Part shown: one piece after another, positions 1 to 9,675 of the stretch
How the letters are laid out: each line of letters begins with the position of its first letter
Position numbering within the stretch: the stretch's first letter is position 1
Assembly: GCA_030424975.1 (NCBI GenBank)
Contig: JAUHVY010000001.1
Span: forward strand, 431,093-495,092
From: Alphaproteobacteria bacterium
GTDB lineage: Bacteria > Pseudomonadota > Alphaproteobacteria > Micavibrionales > Micavibrionaceae
Reading direction: 5' to 3'
Length of the DNA stretch: 64,000 nucleotides
Notes under the pieces: generated by a model
What the model was told of the DNA's origin: nothing
Databases searched by the model: none
The model's input: the letters and a program-made list of their open reading frames with translations, nothing else
Made by a program: the position numbers and the translations under genes

Positions 1-150
1 GGCATCAGGTGGCATTGTATTTACAATTTTTAATCCATCGATACCATCAGAGGCCGTAAGAACACTATACCCGTTCTTTTCAAGTGTCGCTTCAACGATG
101 GATAATATCGTTTCGTCATCATCAATGATCAGGATGGTTTTATTTTTCAT
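1..150 (-). CDS. Response regulator receiver domain, N-terminal part (cut by window edge)
   Basis: The first 50 codons of a minus-strand gene are visible, starting at ATG 148-150 and running off the left edge. The protein begins MKNKTILIIDDDETILSIVE, the first beta strand and acidic pocket (two or three consecutive Asp) of a CheY-like receiver domain. The phosphoacceptor Asp and any output domain lie outside the window, so neither class nor function can be given. It lies about 100 bases downstream of mutS on the same strand and could be a separate unit. The receiver assignment is firm; anything beyond is unknown. Confidence 0.8.
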   Translation of the reverse strand, partial: MKNKTILIIDDDETILSIVEATLEKNGYSVLTASDGIDGLKIVNTMPPDA

Positions 151-250
151 GAAACACCTATTTAAAAAAATGCATAATGCTCAGAATTATTAAATAAAGA
201 TATCCGCGTTTAATGCGCCGCACAAGTGCGTATAACAGTTAAGTTTAAAA

Positions 251-3016
251 TTATAGTTTTTCTTTTAACGTATAGAGAAAATTCAGCGCATCACGCGGCG
301 ATAGGGCATCTATATCTATCTCCTCGATGGCTTTGTCTATATCTGACTTTTTCTGTTTATCGCTTTTATTGCTCTCTTCCTTATGATGTTCGGAAAATAG
401 CGGCAGATCATCAATTATTGCAGATTGTTTGTTTTTACTCTTATCATTCCCAAGGTGCGAGAGGATGTCGTTTGCACGTGAGACAACAGAAGGCGGAATA
501 CCGGCCAGTTGCGCCACATGAATACCGTATGATCGGTTCGCGCTGCCTGAAATGACTTTATGCATAAAAATAATGTTATCTTCCCATTCTTTGACTTGAA
601 CGGAATGACACGATAATGCATCAAGGCTGCCCTCCAATGTGGTGAGCTCATGGTAATGTGTGGCGAATAGGGATCTGCATTTATTGATTTCATGTAAATG
701 CTCAACACATGCCCATGCAATAGATAATCCGTCATAGGTGGCTGTGCCGCGTCCGATTTCATCAAGTATAACCAATGACTTCGGTGTGGACTGGTTCAGA
801 ATGGCTGCTGTTTCAACCATCTCAACCATGAATGTAGATTGCCCGCGTGCAAGGTCATCTGATGCACCAACGCGGCTGAAGCATTTGTCTATGATCCCGA
901 TATGTGCAGATTGCGCCGGGACATATGACCCCATTTGCGCCATGATTGCGATAAGTGCATTTTGTCGCAAGAATGTTGATTTACCAGCCATGTTTGGCCC
1001 GGTTAAAAGCCATAAACGTTGGTTATCGGAAAGGTGACAATCATTGGGAACAAATGGCTCGCTGTTCTTTTTCAATACAGATTCTACAACGGGGTGGCGG
1101 CCGTTTGAGATGTTAAATTCAGTGCTGTCATCGATGATCGGTCGACAATAATTCATTTCTTGCGCTAGCTTTGCAAGAGCACAGGCGACATCAATTTTTG
1201 CGACGGTTACAGCGATGCTGCGAATATATTCTGAAAGTGCAGTGACGCGCGCCACAAGATTTGCAAAAATATCCAGTTCTATTGCGATTATTTTTTCTGC
1301 TGCGGATGTAATATCACGCTCCAGATCACTAAGTTCTGGCGTGGTAAAGCGCACTGCATTCGCGAGGGTCTGTCTATGTACAAACTGGCTGTTGTTTTGG
1401 TTTTGTGCATCGTTGTTATTCGCACTCACCATCAGGCTGTCTGCCTGTTTTGCAGGGGTTTCGATGAAATACCCCAGGACATTATTATACTTTATCTTCA
1501 GGGATGATATTTGTGTTTTTTCTTTATATTTGTTTTGCAATGCTGCGATTGTGCTGCGGCTGTTTTCACGTAAATTTCTAAGCTCATCAAGTTTTGCATG
1601 GTGTCCGCTTCGTACAAATCCACCATCACGGGCAAGGGCAGGTGGATCATCATTTAACGCCAGTTTCAAAGTGTCTTGCAAAGCCGTAACATCAGGGTGC
1701 TGGGTTAAGGTTTGTAGAATCGGCATAAAAATATTTTTGGCGGAATTATTGTATTGGATTTCTGCGCGGATAAGTTCACTACGGAGTAGGCCTTCACGGA
1801 TCATAATAAGATCTTTCGGACCGCCACGGCCAAGACTGATACGGGATAGGGCGCGTTGCATGTCCGGAATGCTGCGCAAGTTTTCACGTAAAATATCACG
1901 CAATTCCGTTTGCTCGATGAGGCATTGTACACGGTTCAGGCGCTGCTCAATCTTTGCAGCATTGGCTAAAGGCTGCGATAAATATGTTTGTAATACGCGT
2001 GCGCCTGCGCCTGTTACGGTTTTATCTATTGTATCGAGCAGGCTGCCTTTACGCTCACCTGATAAGGTGCGGGTTAACTCGAGACTTTTGCGGGTTGCGG
2101 CGTCAATATGCATAAGAGCGTTGCCGGCAACTTGTTGAAGGGCCGATATTGCAGGGATTTTTCCTTTTTGTGTGCGCAATATATAATCAATTAATGCCCC
2201 TGCTGCGGAAATTTCAACGCGTGAAAAGTCACCAAAACCGTCCATTGTGTCAACATTATATAATTTGTGCAGGTGGCGCGTTGTATTATCAATATCAAAA
2301 ATGTGATTGGGTTGAGTGCTTAGGCGCGCATCACTTATATTAAAGTCATAAGGGCGCGCCTGCGCCAGACGATCAGATGTTAATATTTCACGTGGGTCAA
2401 GGCGCTCTAATACGGCGGGCAGGTCTTTATTATCGTCGATTTTCTGCACCTGGAATGAGCCGGTCGACAGGTCCATCCATGCCACGGCAAGGTCCGTTGC
2501 AATGCCTGCAATGGCGCAGATGAAATTATTTTCTCGTGCATCAAGCAGGTGATCCTCGGTCAAGGTTCCTTGTGTGACAATACGCACGGCCTCGCGCATG
2601 ACGAGAGCTTTTGATGCACTTTTCCCTTCGCGTTTTGCGCGTTCTTTTGCCTCTTGCGGGGTTTCTGTTTGTTCGCAGATGGCAACTTTTTGTCCTGATT
2701 TAATCAGTTTTGCCAAATACGGGTCACAAGAATGATAGGGGACGCCGCACATGGCAATGTCCGTACCTTGTGATTTTCCGCGTTTCGTTAATGTTATATC
2801 CAGTATTTCTGCGGCTTTTATCGCATCATCATAGAATAGCTCGTAAAAATCACCCATACGATAAAACAGCAGGCAGTCGGGATGATCTTCTTTTAGGACA
2901 TGGTATTGAGCCATCATCGGCGTATGCCCCTGTTCAAGGAACTGCTCCATTTTTGCATCATAGTCATGATTGCTTGATGCGTTGGTGTCTTGTTCTTTGT
3001 TGTGGGCTAAGGCCAT
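251..3016 (-). CDS. mutS: DNA mismatch repair protein MutS
   Basis: This is the mismatch-recognition ATPase of methyl-independent mismatch repair, working with MutL. At 921 residues it is slightly longer than the usual 850-880, with an extra polar N-terminal tail of about 25 residues before the mismatch-binding domain ([28 protein letters not shown], containing the Phe-x-Glu mismatch wedge). The ATPase has a Walker [10 protein letters not shown] near residue 670 and DEIGRGT near residue 758. The C-terminus carries a DLPLF segment resembling a sliding-clamp-binding motif. It is the last gene of a coaBC-dut-mutS run, 35 bases after dut, and probably shares its transcript. Identification is certain; the first Met fits but other starts nearby are possible. 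Confidence 0.97.
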   Translation of the reverse strand: MALAHNKEQDTNASSNHDYDAKMEQFLEQGHTPMMAQYHVLKEDHPDCLLFYRMGDFYELFYDDAIKAAEILDITLTKRGKSQGTDIAMCGVPYHSCDPYLAKLIKSGQKVAICEQTETPQEAKERAKREGKSASKALVMREAVRIVTQGTLTEDHLLDARENNFICAIAGIATDLAVAWMDLSTGSFQVQKIDDNKDLPAVLERLDPREILTSDRLAQARPYDFNISDARLSTQPNHIFDIDNTTRHLHKLYNVDTMDGFGDFSRVEISAAGALIDYILRTQKGKIPAISALQQVAGNALMHIDAATRKSLELTRTLSGERKGSLLDTIDKTVTGAGARVLQTYLSQPLANAAKIEQRLNRVQCLIEQTELRDILRENLRSIPDMQRALSRISLGRGGPKDLIMIREGLLRSELIRAEIQYNNSAKNIFMPILQTLTQHPDVTALQDTLKLALNDDPPALARDGGFVRSGHHAKLDELRNLRENSRSTIAALQNKYKEKTQISSLKIKYNNVLGYFIETPAKQADSLMVSANNNDAQNQNNSQFVHRQTLANAVRFTTPELSDLERDITSAAEKIIAIELDIFANLVARVTALSEYIRSIAVTVAKIDVACALAKLAQEMNYCRPIIDDSTEFNISNGRHPVVESVLKKNSEPFVPNDCHLSDNQRLWLLTGPNMAGKSTFLRQNALIAIMAQMGSYVPAQSAHIGIIDKCFSRVGASDDLARGQSTFMVEMVETAAILNQSTPKSLVILDEIGRGTATYDGLSIAWACVEHLHEINKCRSLFATHYHELTTLEGSLDALSCHSVQVKEWEDNIIFMHKVISGSANRSYGIHVAQLAGIPPSVVSRANDILSHLGNDKSKNKQSAIIDDLPLFSEHHKEESNKSDKQKKSDIDKAIEEIDIDALSPRDALNFLYTLKEKL

Positions 3017-3051
3017 GTTTTTACTTTAGAAATTTGAATTTTTGCTGTGTC

Positions 3052-3531
3052 TTAACTTGCGCCTGTTGAGCCGAAACCGCCTTTGCCGCGTTCTCCGCCT
3101 TCATCAAGGTCTTTTACGGTTTTCCATTTAACACTTGTGTAGCGTTCAACAACCATCTGAGCGATGCGCATACCGCGTTTTACTGTGAAAGGCTCTTTGC
3201 CGTGATTGATCAGAATGACTTTGATTTCACCGCGATAATCGGCATCAATTGTTCCGGGAGTATTTAAAACGGTTACACCGTGATTTATAGCTAATCCAGA
3301 GCGCGGACGAATTTGTGCTTCGAAGCCTTGTGGCAAAGCAATAGACAGGCCCGTTGGGATAAGGGCGCGCTCACCTGTATCAAGCTCGATATCTTCCTCC
3401 AACGCAGCAGTAAGATCCATGCCAGCTGATTGCGTCGTGGCATAGCTCGGCAATTTAAGGCCAACGGCATGCTCCAATGGCTTTAGCTCAACCTCAATAT
3501 CATCGCTCTGGTCAAATTCTGTCGGGCTCAT
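3052..3531 (-). CDS. dut: dUTP diphosphatase (dUTPase)
   Basis: It hydrolyses dUTP to dUMP and pyrophosphate, keeping uracil out of DNA and feeding dTMP synthesis. The 159-residue length and the five trimeric-dUTPase motifs are all visible in order: [15 protein letters not shown], the [11 protein letters not shown] segment with the catalytic Asp, IAQMVVERY, and the Gly-rich C-terminal arm [11 protein letters not shown] roughly 20-residue acidic N-terminal extension precedes the fold. It sits 15 bases downstream of coaBC and 35 bases upstream of mutS, all on the minus strand. The coaBC-dut adjacency is common in proteobacteria. Confidence 0.97.
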   Translation of the reverse strand: MSPTEFDQSDDIEVELKPLEHAVGLKLPSYATTQSAGMDLTAALEEDIELDTGERALIPTGLSIALPQGFEAQIRPRSGLAINHGVTVLNTPGTIDADYRGEIKVILINHGKEPFTVKRGMRIAQMVVERYTSVKWKTVKDLDEGGERGKGGFGSTGAS

Positions 3532-3546
3532 AGTGCTTAACCTGTG

Positions 3547-4761
3547 TTATTTATTGTTAAAATGACGGATGATATGGTCGGTTAAACGCTGTGCAACGCT
3601 ATCCTTGCTCATATTATTCCATCGTGTTTGTTCTTGCTGTGTCACAAAATATATTTCATTTTCATCTGTGCCGAAACCCCTTTGCGTACCATTTTCATCT
3701 TTACCCACCTGATTAGCGAGTAACCAGTCGCAATTTTTACGGGCGCGTTTCGCCGCTGCATTTTCTTCTAAATCATTGGTTTCTGCGGCAAACCCGATAA
3801 CCAGAGCAGGGCGATTATCTGTCATTTGGGATATCGTTTTTAATATATCGGGATTTTGTTTTAATTTTATTTCGGGCGTATCATCGTCGCTTTTTTTCTT
3901 CATTTTTTGTGCGGAAGGTGAGGTCAGCGCCCAATCACTGACGGCGGCGGCGCAGATGACGATATCAGCGGGTAGTGCGTCCAGTGTTGTATCAAGCATT
4001 TCGTGCGCTGTTTCAATGCGTTGAATGTCTACGCCTGATATATCGGGCATATTTGTCGGGCCACTAATCATTGTAACATGTGCACCGGCCTTTAAGAGGG
4101 ATTTCGCAATAGCATGCCCCTGTTTTCCAGATGATCTGTTGCCTATGAAACGCACCGGATCAAGTGGTTCATAAGTGGGACCGCTGGTGATGAGGACTTT
4201 TTTGCCTTTCAACGGTCGTTCAAAAAAAAAATCGTGAACGGCTTGATGAATAGTTTGTGCTTCGCTCATGCGGCCTTCACCGGTTTCACCGCATGCCATA
4301 TCACCTTTTTCGGGGCCGCAAAAAACGATGCCGCGTTCGCGCAACATTTTTACATTGTTCTGCGTTGCTGGGTTATCCCACATTTCTGGGTTCATCGCAG
4401 GTGCAACCATAATCGACTTGTTAGAGGCAAGTAATGTCGTTGATGCCAAATCATTTGCCATTCCGTGCGTCATTTTTGCCATGATATCGGCACTGGCGGG
4501 AGCGACAATGATCAAATCATTCTGACGGCTGAGGTTTATGTGCCCCATTTCTGTCTCGTCTGTAAGGGAGAAGAGGTCAGTGTAAACTTTATTCCCACTG
4601 AGCGATGCTACACTTAAAGGGGTGACAAATTCTTCGCCTGCGCGAGTCAGAATACAGGTTACATCGGCGTTATCTTTTTTTAGTAAACGGATAAGCTCAA
4701 GCGTCTTATAGGCGGCGATGCCCCCTGATATGACCAGTAGTATCTTTTTGTTGTCTAGCAT
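3547..4761 (-). CDS. coaBC: Bifunctional phosphopantothenoylcysteine decarboxylase / phosphopantothenate-cysteine ligase
   Basis: The protein performs two consecutive steps of coenzyme A synthesis: CTP-dependent coupling of cysteine to 4'-phosphopantothenate (CoaB, C-terminal half) and FMN-dependent decarboxylation (CoaC, N-terminal half). At 404 residues it has the normal fused length. The CoaC half shows the flavoprotein start LLVISGGIAAYKTLEL, the PAMNPEMW motif and the active-site Cys region ACGETGEGRM. The CoaB half starts near residue 188 with KVLITSGPTYEPLDPVRFI and NRSSGKQG. No ribosome-binding site precedes the ATG and a good sigma-70-like promoter lies right against it, so the mRNA may be leaderless. 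Confidence 0.97.
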   Translation of the reverse strand: MLDNKKILLVISGGIAAYKTLELIRLLKKDNADVTCILTRAGEEFVTPLSVASLSGNKVYTDLFSLTDETEMGHINLSRQNDLIIVAPASADIMAKMTHGMANDLASTTLLASNKSIMVAPAMNPEMWDNPATQNNVKMLRERGIVFCGPEKGDMACGETGEGRMSEAQTIHQAVHDFFFERPLKGKKVLITSGPTYEPLDPVRFIGNRSSGKQGHAIAKSLLKAGAHVTMISGPTNMPDISGVDIQRIETAHEMLDTTLDALPADIVICAAAVSDWALTSPSAQKMKKKSDDDTPEIKLKQNPDILKTISQMTDNRPALVIGFAAETNDLEENAAAKRARKNCDWLLANQVGKDENGTQRGFGTDENEIYFVTQQEQTRWNNMSKDSVAQRLTDHIIRHFNNK

Positions 4762-4767
4762 AAGTCT

Positions 4768-4796
4768 ATTATCGCGCTGTTCGAACGGGGTGTAAA
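4768..4796 (-). promoter_or_regulatory. Candidate promoter of coaBC-dut-mutS
   Basis: On the minus strand, TTTACA (-35, plus-strand 4791-4796) and GATAAT (-10, plus-strand 4768-4773) are separated by exactly 17 bases. The -10 ends only 6 bases before the coaBC ATG at 4761, so transcription would begin at or next to the A of the start codon. It lies between coaBC and the terminator of the upstream gene, where a promoter is expected. Confidence 0.5.
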
Positions 4797-4800
4797 GGCA

Positions 4801-4836
4801 AAAGAAAAAGCCTTGCGTATTTAAACAGCAAGGCTT
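4801..4836 (-). terminator. Rho-independent terminator of the acidic protein gene
   Basis: Arms AAGCCTTGC (4808-4816) and GCAAGGCTT (4828-4836) form a perfect 9-bp stem with an 11-base loop. Read on the minus strand the stem is followed by TTTCTTTTGCC. It lies 25 bases beyond the stop of the gene at 4861-5331. Confidence 0.85.
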
Positions 4837-4860
4837 GTATCTTTGTTTTGCGCTAAGCGA

Positions 4861-5331
4861 TTAGTGTTTAGCGTCTTCAGTTGTTTCTTCAACAGCTTCT
4901 TCTGTTGCTTCCGCAGCATCTTCAACTTCGTCAGCTGCTTCTTCTGCAGTTTCTTCAGTTGCATCAGCAGCAGGTTCGATAGCTTCCTCTGTTGCTTCTG
5001 CAGCATCTTCTGCTGTGTCGACTGTAGCATCAACTACATCTTCTGCAGTTTCAGATATTGTTTCGCCTGCAGCAGCAGCCATGTCATTTAGTTCAGCAGC
5101 AGCTTCGCTTGCTGTTTCAGCAGCAGCGTCGATAGCGCCTTCAACTGAGTCAGCGGCTTTTTGCGCGCTATCTTCGAAGTTGATACCCAATTCGCTTTCG
5201 CCAGCAGCAGGAGCGATGTCTGCAACGCCGTTACCTGAAGTCGATACGTTGTTGTAGATCGCAAAAACAGCAACAAGGCCCGCAGCCAAAACTGTTGTGG
5301 AATACAAAATTGATTTTGTGAAGTTGCCCAT
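4861..5331 (-). CDS. Acidic Ala/Glu-rich membrane-anchored protein, function unknown
   Basis: A 156-residue protein with one hydrophobic segment at about residues 8-27 (ILYSTTVLAAGLVAVFAIY), acting as a signal anchor or uncleaved signal. It is followed by a low-complexity tail of about 125 residues dominated by Ala, Glu, Asp, Thr and Val, with loosely repeated units such as DAAEATEEA. The tail is strongly acidic, likely helical or disordered, and predicted periplasmic. No family is recognised. It has its own promoter and a strong terminator, so it is a single-gene unit. The biased composition opens long antisense frames at the same place, but the promoter, terminator and ribosome-binding site (AGAAAGG before ATG) all support this strand. 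Confidence 0.8.
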   Translation of the reverse strand: MGNFTKSILYSTTVLAAGLVAVFAIYNNVSTSGNGVADIAPAAGESELGINFEDSAQKAADSVEGAIDAAAETASEAAAELNDMAAAAGETISETAEDVVDATVDTAEDAAEATEEAIEPAADATEETAEEAADEVEDAAEATEEAVEETTEDAKH

Positions 5332-5386
5332 AATGGTACCTTTCTCACTTATTTGTCATATTAATGTGTTTTTTATCAGTGAGCGG

Positions 5387-5416
5387 ATAATGCCTTAGCA
5401 TTGAACCTTCTGTCAA
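5387..5416 (-). promoter_or_regulatory. Candidate promoter of the acidic protein gene
   Basis: On the minus strand a consensus TTGACA (plus-strand 5411-5416) is followed after 18 bases by CATTAT (plus-strand 5387-5392). This is about 55 bases upstream of the ATG at 5331. The -35 is perfect and the -10 matches four of six consensus positions. Confidence 0.5.
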
Positions 5417-5462
5417 ATAAAAAGCAATATGATTGTATTTTATTCACAATTTTCGTGCGTTT

Positions 5463-6227
5463 TTATACCTTAAGCCCTTGATGTATAGCAACAATGCCAG
5501 CCGATAGGTTCGTGTATCTGGCACGGCTGAAGCCTGCATTTTGTAGTCTTTTTTGCAAGTTTCGCTGTGTCGGGAATTTGCGAATGCTCTCTACAAGGTA
5601 CTGATAGCTGTCACGATCATTGGCAACGGCCTGACCCAAACGCGGGATGACATTATATGAATATATATCATAAGCTTTTGCCAATGGTTTGAACGGGACA
5701 TGGCTGAATTCCAGGCAGAAAAACTTACCGCCCGGGCGCAATACGCGGTGCGCTTCTTTTAGTGCTGTATCTATATGTGTGACATTACGAAGGCCAAAGG
5801 CGATTGTATAAATATCGATGCTGTTATCCGGTAGGGGCAGGCTTTCGGCGTTTCCCGTTACCCATGAGAAATCATTAATCCAGCCTTTATCTATGGCGCG
5901 GTTACGCCCGACAGAAAGCATATTATCATTGAGGTCGCATAATGTAATATTTGCGCCTTCGCCAATTTTTTCACGTATGCGGAATGCGATGTCGCCTGTA
6001 CCGCCGGCAACGTCAAGATAATCCATCGCGCGGCCGGAAACATGTGCGCGCGGGCGTATCATGCGGATGAATTGGTCCTTCCACAGGCGGTGAATGCCCA
6101 TACTCATGAAATCATTCATCAGATCATAACGATCGGCAACGCTATCGAAGACACCGATAACGCCTTGAGTTTTTTCTTCAGGGGATACTTCTTTTTCCCC
6201 AAACCATGATTTTTCAGGATTTTCCAT
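5463..6227 (-). CDS. ubiE: Ubiquinone/menaquinone biosynthesis C-methyltransferase UbiE
   Basis: This SAM-dependent enzyme adds the C-methyl group to the demethoxybenzoquinol (or demethylmenaquinol) ring in quinone synthesis. The 254-residue protein shows the family start WFGEKEV...KTQGVIGVFDSVADRYDLMNDFMS, SAM motif I DVAGGTGDIAFRI, and the signature AFGLRNVTHIDTALKEAHRVL followed by RPGGKFFCLEF. Since ubiK and other alphaproteobacterial quinone features are nearby, ubiquinone is the likely product. It is divergent from murJ with only about 46 bases between start codons, so promoter elements must lie in or next to coding sequence. Confidence 0.96.
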   Translation of the reverse strand: MENPEKSWFGEKEVSPEEKTQGVIGVFDSVADRYDLMNDFMSMGIHRLWKDQFIRMIRPRAHVSGRAMDYLDVAGGTGDIAFRIREKIGEGANITLCDLNDNMLSVGRNRAIDKGWINDFSWVTGNAESLPLPDNSIDIYTIAFGLRNVTHIDTALKEAHRVLRPGGKFFCLEFSHVPFKPLAKAYDIYSYNVIPRLGQAVANDRDSYQYLVESIRKFPTQRNLQKRLQNAGFSRARYTNLSAGIVAIHQGLKV

Positions 6228-6273
6228 GATGATTTTCCTGTCTTTTTTCTACGATGCTGCTACTAGTTATCAC

Positions 6274-7830
6274 ATGAAACTTGTAAAAGCTATGGCTACT
6301 GTTGCAGGAATGACAGGACTATCACGGATCGCAGGATTTGCCCGTGATATGCTCACTGCTGCGTATCTGGGCGCAGGACCTGTTGGAGATGCTTTTTTTG
6401 TTGCCTTAAAGCTTCCGAATTTTTTTCGCCGCGTGACGGCGGAAGGGGCGTTTAGCATTGCTTTTGTTCCAATTTATTCCAAAACGTTGGAAAGCGAAAA
6501 TCAAGAAGTTGCGGATCGATTTGCAAGTAATGCCTTCATGTTTATGCTCTGTGCGTTGTCGGTGTTTACATTTGTTGCACTTCTTTTGATGCCTTACATT
6601 ATAGGTGCTATTGCACCGGGGTTTGCTGGTGACCCGTTGCGCTCCGATCTGGCGGTGGAGCTTACACGCATCACATTTCCTTATTTATTGCTGATGTCAT
6701 TAACGGCGCTTTTGGGGGGCGTTTTGAATGCCATGGATCGATTTGCGCCATTCGCTTTCGCACCTGTTTTGTTTAATTTGAGCCTTATCGTATCGTTATT
6801 GTTGAGCGGGTATTTTGAGACTGCAGGCCATGCTATGGCGTGGGGGCTTTTGGCATCCGGCGTATTACAATTCGTCTTTTTATTTGTGTGTGCAAAGCGG
6901 GCAAATATGCGCATAACAATTGCGCGTCCTCGACTTGATGCCGACATGAAAAAGGTTTTGAAATTAATGGGGCCTGCCGTTATCGGGGCGGGGGTTGTCC
7001 ACATTAATTTATTTGCGGACATTATATTGGCGTCTTTTTTAGAAGAGGGCTCTATCTCTTATATGTATTATGCGGACAGGCTTAATCAGTTACCGCTTGG
7101 CGTAGTAGGAATCGCCGTTGGTACGGCGCTGTTGCCGATGTTGTCACGCGCGATGGTGCAAGAGGATAAGTCGCAGGCGAGCGCATTGTTTAGCCGCGCC
7201 ATGGAATATTGTTTGCTTCTTGCGCTGCCTGCTGCGGTCGCTCTGATGGTTATGCCTTTGGAGTTGATTACGGTTTTGTTTGAGCGGGGAGCATTTGATC
7301 ATGATGACAGCATTATTACTTCGCAGGTATTGCGCGCTTATGCTCTGGGCTTGCCTGCGTATATCGCGATTAAAGTGTTTTCAACCGCGCATTGGGCGCG
7401 GGAGGATACAACAACGCCTGTGCGTATTTCCGTAGTCGCGACAATTTTGAACATATTACTCAGTATTATTCTTATTCAATATATTGGTGTAGCAGGGATT
7501 GCACTTGGCACAGGTTTGACGGGGTGGTTGCAGTTTTATTTGCACATGCGCGCGTTAAAGACGCATCCGTCCGCACATTTCGATGGTAAGTTCTTGCGCA
7601 ATATGCCGAAAATTGTGCTGTCATCTTGCGTGATGGGCGTATGCGTGTATATACTCTGCGCGCTTTTGAGCGGATATATTTTTGACGGGGCAACTTGGGT
7701 TCAGGTTCTTGCCCTGTGCGGTATCGTTCTGGGCGGTATGGCGGCATATGGCACGCTTATACTCGGGACAGGCGCAGTCAGTCTGTCGCATTTAAAGAAA
7801 ACTTTGTTAAGGCGATCTAAAGGAGCGTAA
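6274..7830 (+). CDS. murJ: Lipid II flippase MurJ (MviN family)
   Basis: MurJ flips the lipid-linked peptidoglycan precursor across the inner membrane. From ATG 6274 the protein has 518 residues, typical for the family, with about 14 hydrophobic segments. It starts MKLVKAMATVAGMTGLSRIAGFARD, the conserved MurJ N-terminus with the functionally important Arg in the first membrane segments. Other motifs are VGDAFFVALKLPNFFRR, AEGAFSIAFVPIY and the loop YYADRLNQLPLGVVGIAVGTALLP. An upstream ATG at 6226 overlaps ubiE and adds 16 residues unlike the family, so 6274 is preferred. trpS follows after 1 base. Confidence 0.96.
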   Translation: MKLVKAMATVAGMTGLSRIAGFARDMLTAAYLGAGPVGDAFFVALKLPNFFRRVTAEGAFSIAFVPIYSKTLESENQEVADRFASNAFMFMLCALSVFTFVALLLMPYIIGAIAPGFAGDPLRSDLAVELTRITFPYLLLMSLTALLGGVLNAMDRFAPFAFAPVLFNLSLIVSLLLSGYFETAGHAMAWGLLASGVLQFVFLFVCAKRANMRITIARPRLDADMKKVLKLMGPAVIGAGVVHINLFADIILASFLEEGSISYMYYADRLNQLPLGVVGIAVGTALLPMLSRAMVQEDKSQASALFSRAMEYCLLLALPAAVALMVMPLELITVLFERGAFDHDDSIITSQVLRAYALGLPAYIAIKVFSTAHWAREDTTTPVRISVVATILNILLSIILIQYIGVAGIALGTGLTGWLQFYLHMRALKTHPSAHFDGKFLRNMPKIVLSSCVMGVCVYILCALLSGYIFDGATWVQVLALCGIVLGGMAAYGTLILGTGAVSLSHLKKTLLRRSKGA

Positions 7831-7831
7831 C

Positions 7832-8839
7832 GTGGCGAAAAACAGAATTCTATCGGGCATGCAACCCACCAGCCAACTTCATCTGGGGAATTATCTGGGG
7901 GCGCTTAAAAACTGGGTCAATTTTCAGGAAAAAGACGATTTTGAGCGTTTGTTTTGTGTCGTGGATTTGCATGCCATTACCGTTGATTATAATCCTGCGC
8001 AATTGGCTCAGGCGACCCGTGAAATTGCCGCGGCCTATATGGCGTCAGGGATCGACCCGAAGAAATCATCACTATTCGTGCAATCACATGTGCCCGAACA
8101 CTCGCAATTAATGTGGTTGCTGGCGACGATGGCACAGATGGGCAAGCTTGAGCGTATGACGCAGTTCAAGGATAAGGCCGGAAAGAATAAGGAGCGCGCG
8201 GGGCTTGGCCTGTTTGCTTATCCTGTTCTGATGGCGGCGGATATTCTTGTATATAACGCAACGCATGTCCCTGTCGGTGAAGATCAGAAGCAGCATTTGG
8301 AGCTAACGCGTGATTTAGCTGCGACATTTAACACACGTTATGACGTAGAATTATTCGTACAGCCCGAGCCGGTTATTGCAGGCCCTGCACCGCGTGTCAT
8401 GAGTTTGCGTGACGGAACGCAGAAAATGAGTAAATCCGCAGATTCTGATATGACACGTATTAATTTGACAGATGATGCCGATACGATCGCTAAGAAAATC
8501 AAAAAGGCAAAAACGGATGCGGATCCGTTGCCTGAAACGTTGGACGGTCTGGAAGGGCGCGCAGAAGCGCTTAACTTGGTAACGCTCTATGCGGCTTTAT
8601 CGGATATGAGCAAGGAGGATGTATTGAAACAGCATGCCGGCCAGCAGTTCGGCGCGTTTAAGCCTGCGCTTACTGAGGTTGCGGTTGCACATTTGGCGCC
8701 GATTACATCACGTATGAATGAATTGTTGTCTGATCCGGCGCAGATTGATAATGCATTGCGTGACGGCGCAGAGCATGCACGATCTATAGCGTCCAAGACT
8801 TTGGCCGAAGCACAGAAAACTATGGGCTTTTTTGTTTAG
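7832..8839 (+). CDS. trpS: Tryptophan-tRNA ligase
   Basis: Charges tRNA-Trp with tryptophan. The 335-residue class I synthetase has the HIGH-like HLGN at residues 17-20 (after GMQPTSQL) and KMSKS at 198-202. It starts with GTG at 7832, with AAAGGAG about 6 bases upstream; the murJ stop ends one base before, so the two are probably translationally coupled. Length is normal for bacterial TrpRS (330-340). Nothing unusual in the catalytic motifs. Confidence 0.97.
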   Translation: MAKNRILSGMQPTSQLHLGNYLGALKNWVNFQEKDDFERLFCVVDLHAITVDYNPAQLAQATREIAAAYMASGIDPKKSSLFVQSHVPEHSQLMWLLATMAQMGKLERMTQFKDKAGKNKERAGLGLFAYPVLMAADILVYNATHVPVGEDQKQHLELTRDLAATFNTRYDVELFVQPEPVIAGPAPRVMSLRDGTQKMSKSADSDMTRINLTDDADTIAKKIKKAKTDADPLPETLDGLEGRAEALNLVTLYAALSDMSKEDVLKQHAGQQFGAFKPALTEVAVAHLAPITSRMNELLSDPAQIDNALRDGAEHARSIASKTLAEAQKTMGFFV

Positions 8840-8947
8840 TGCGTTGGTAAAATTAAAGAATTATGCTAGTTTTCTAAGAAGTGTTTGCATTTTATTAATT
8901 AAAATAGCAGAATATAGGCGAGTTAAATTACTGGGACAGCGTAAAAA

Positions 8948-9634
8948 ATGCATTCTTTAATCAAAACAATCCTGATCGGCGCATCATTTGGTACTCTGGC
9001 GGCTTCGACTGCGCGTGCGGAGATGTTCTTCTATGAAGATAATGATGATAACTATACAATCACATTTCCTGATAATTGGGCGATTATAGATAATCAAAAG
9101 CCTGATGATAAGTTAACGATTGCAGGGCAGGGGACGTATGATTATGCGACATGCCGCGTACGCGTTCGTGAAGATCGCCGTTTTGTTATTTACCCGGGTA
9201 AATTTGACTCAGATGTTCAAAAGGTTGCTTATAGCCGTGATTTTTGGAACACCTATTTAGGTGAATACAATAATGTTGTTGTTGATGCTTTCAAAGATAG
9301 CTCTGGTCTTGGCCTTGGTTATGCAAGCATGGCAGAGGCGTCTTATGAAACAGCGGAAGGTCCGCTTGTGCGTAAGCGCGGCCTTATGTTTGCATCATTA
9401 TATCATGATCACCTTTACGCGGTTGATTGTTCAAGCGAGGAGAGCGTTTATCAAAAATGGCGCCCGGTATTCCTAAGCATTGTTAAGTCTGTTGACTTTG
9501 AAGCCGTTCGTCACAAAGATCGCAGTGGTCACTATAGAGATTTCGATCAAGACCCGACATTGACAATCGAAGGCCCGACAGAGCGCGATGTTTATGAATT
9601 TCCGCAAAATACGACGAATGTTTATAAGTTTTAG
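8948..9634 (+). CDS. Exported protein of unknown function
   Basis: A 228-residue protein with a clear signal peptide (residues 1-24; cleavage expected after STARA). The mature part begins EMFFYEDNDDNYTITFPDNW, rich in Asp and aromatic residues, and has Cys near residue 63 and again near 164 that could form a disulfide. The phrase NYTITFPDNWAII resembles small periplasmic proteins with a lipoprotein-like beta fold, but no named family is recognised. It stands alone after trpS with a 108-base gap and its own terminator downstream, so it is likely monocistronic. The coding call is firm; function is unknown. Confidence 0.8.
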   Translation: MHSLIKTILIGASFGTLAASTARAEMFFYEDNDDNYTITFPDNWAIIDNQKPDDKLTIAGQGTYDYATCRVRVREDRRFVIYPGKFDSDVQKVAYSRDFWNTYLGEYNNVVVDAFKDSSGLGLGYASMAEASYETAEGPLVRKRGLMFASLYHDHLYAVDCSSEESVYQKWRPVFLSIVKSVDFEAVRHKDRSGHYRDFDQDPTLTIEGPTERDVYEFPQNTTNVYKF

Positions 9635-9675
9635 CCGCTAAGCTGGAATTTATATTTTAATCAGTATATATTTTG

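Noticed and set aside
1215-2138. 307-codon plus-strand frame inside mutS
   Set aside because: It is antisense to the certain mutS frame, has no ribosome-binding site and an Arg/Ser/Cys-biased composition typical of shadow frames.
4843-5257. Two overlapping plus-strand frames (rich in Ser, Phe, Cys) opposite the acidic protein gene
   Set aside because: They are antisense readings of a low-complexity gene; the minus strand has the promoter, ribosome-binding site, signal anchor and terminator.
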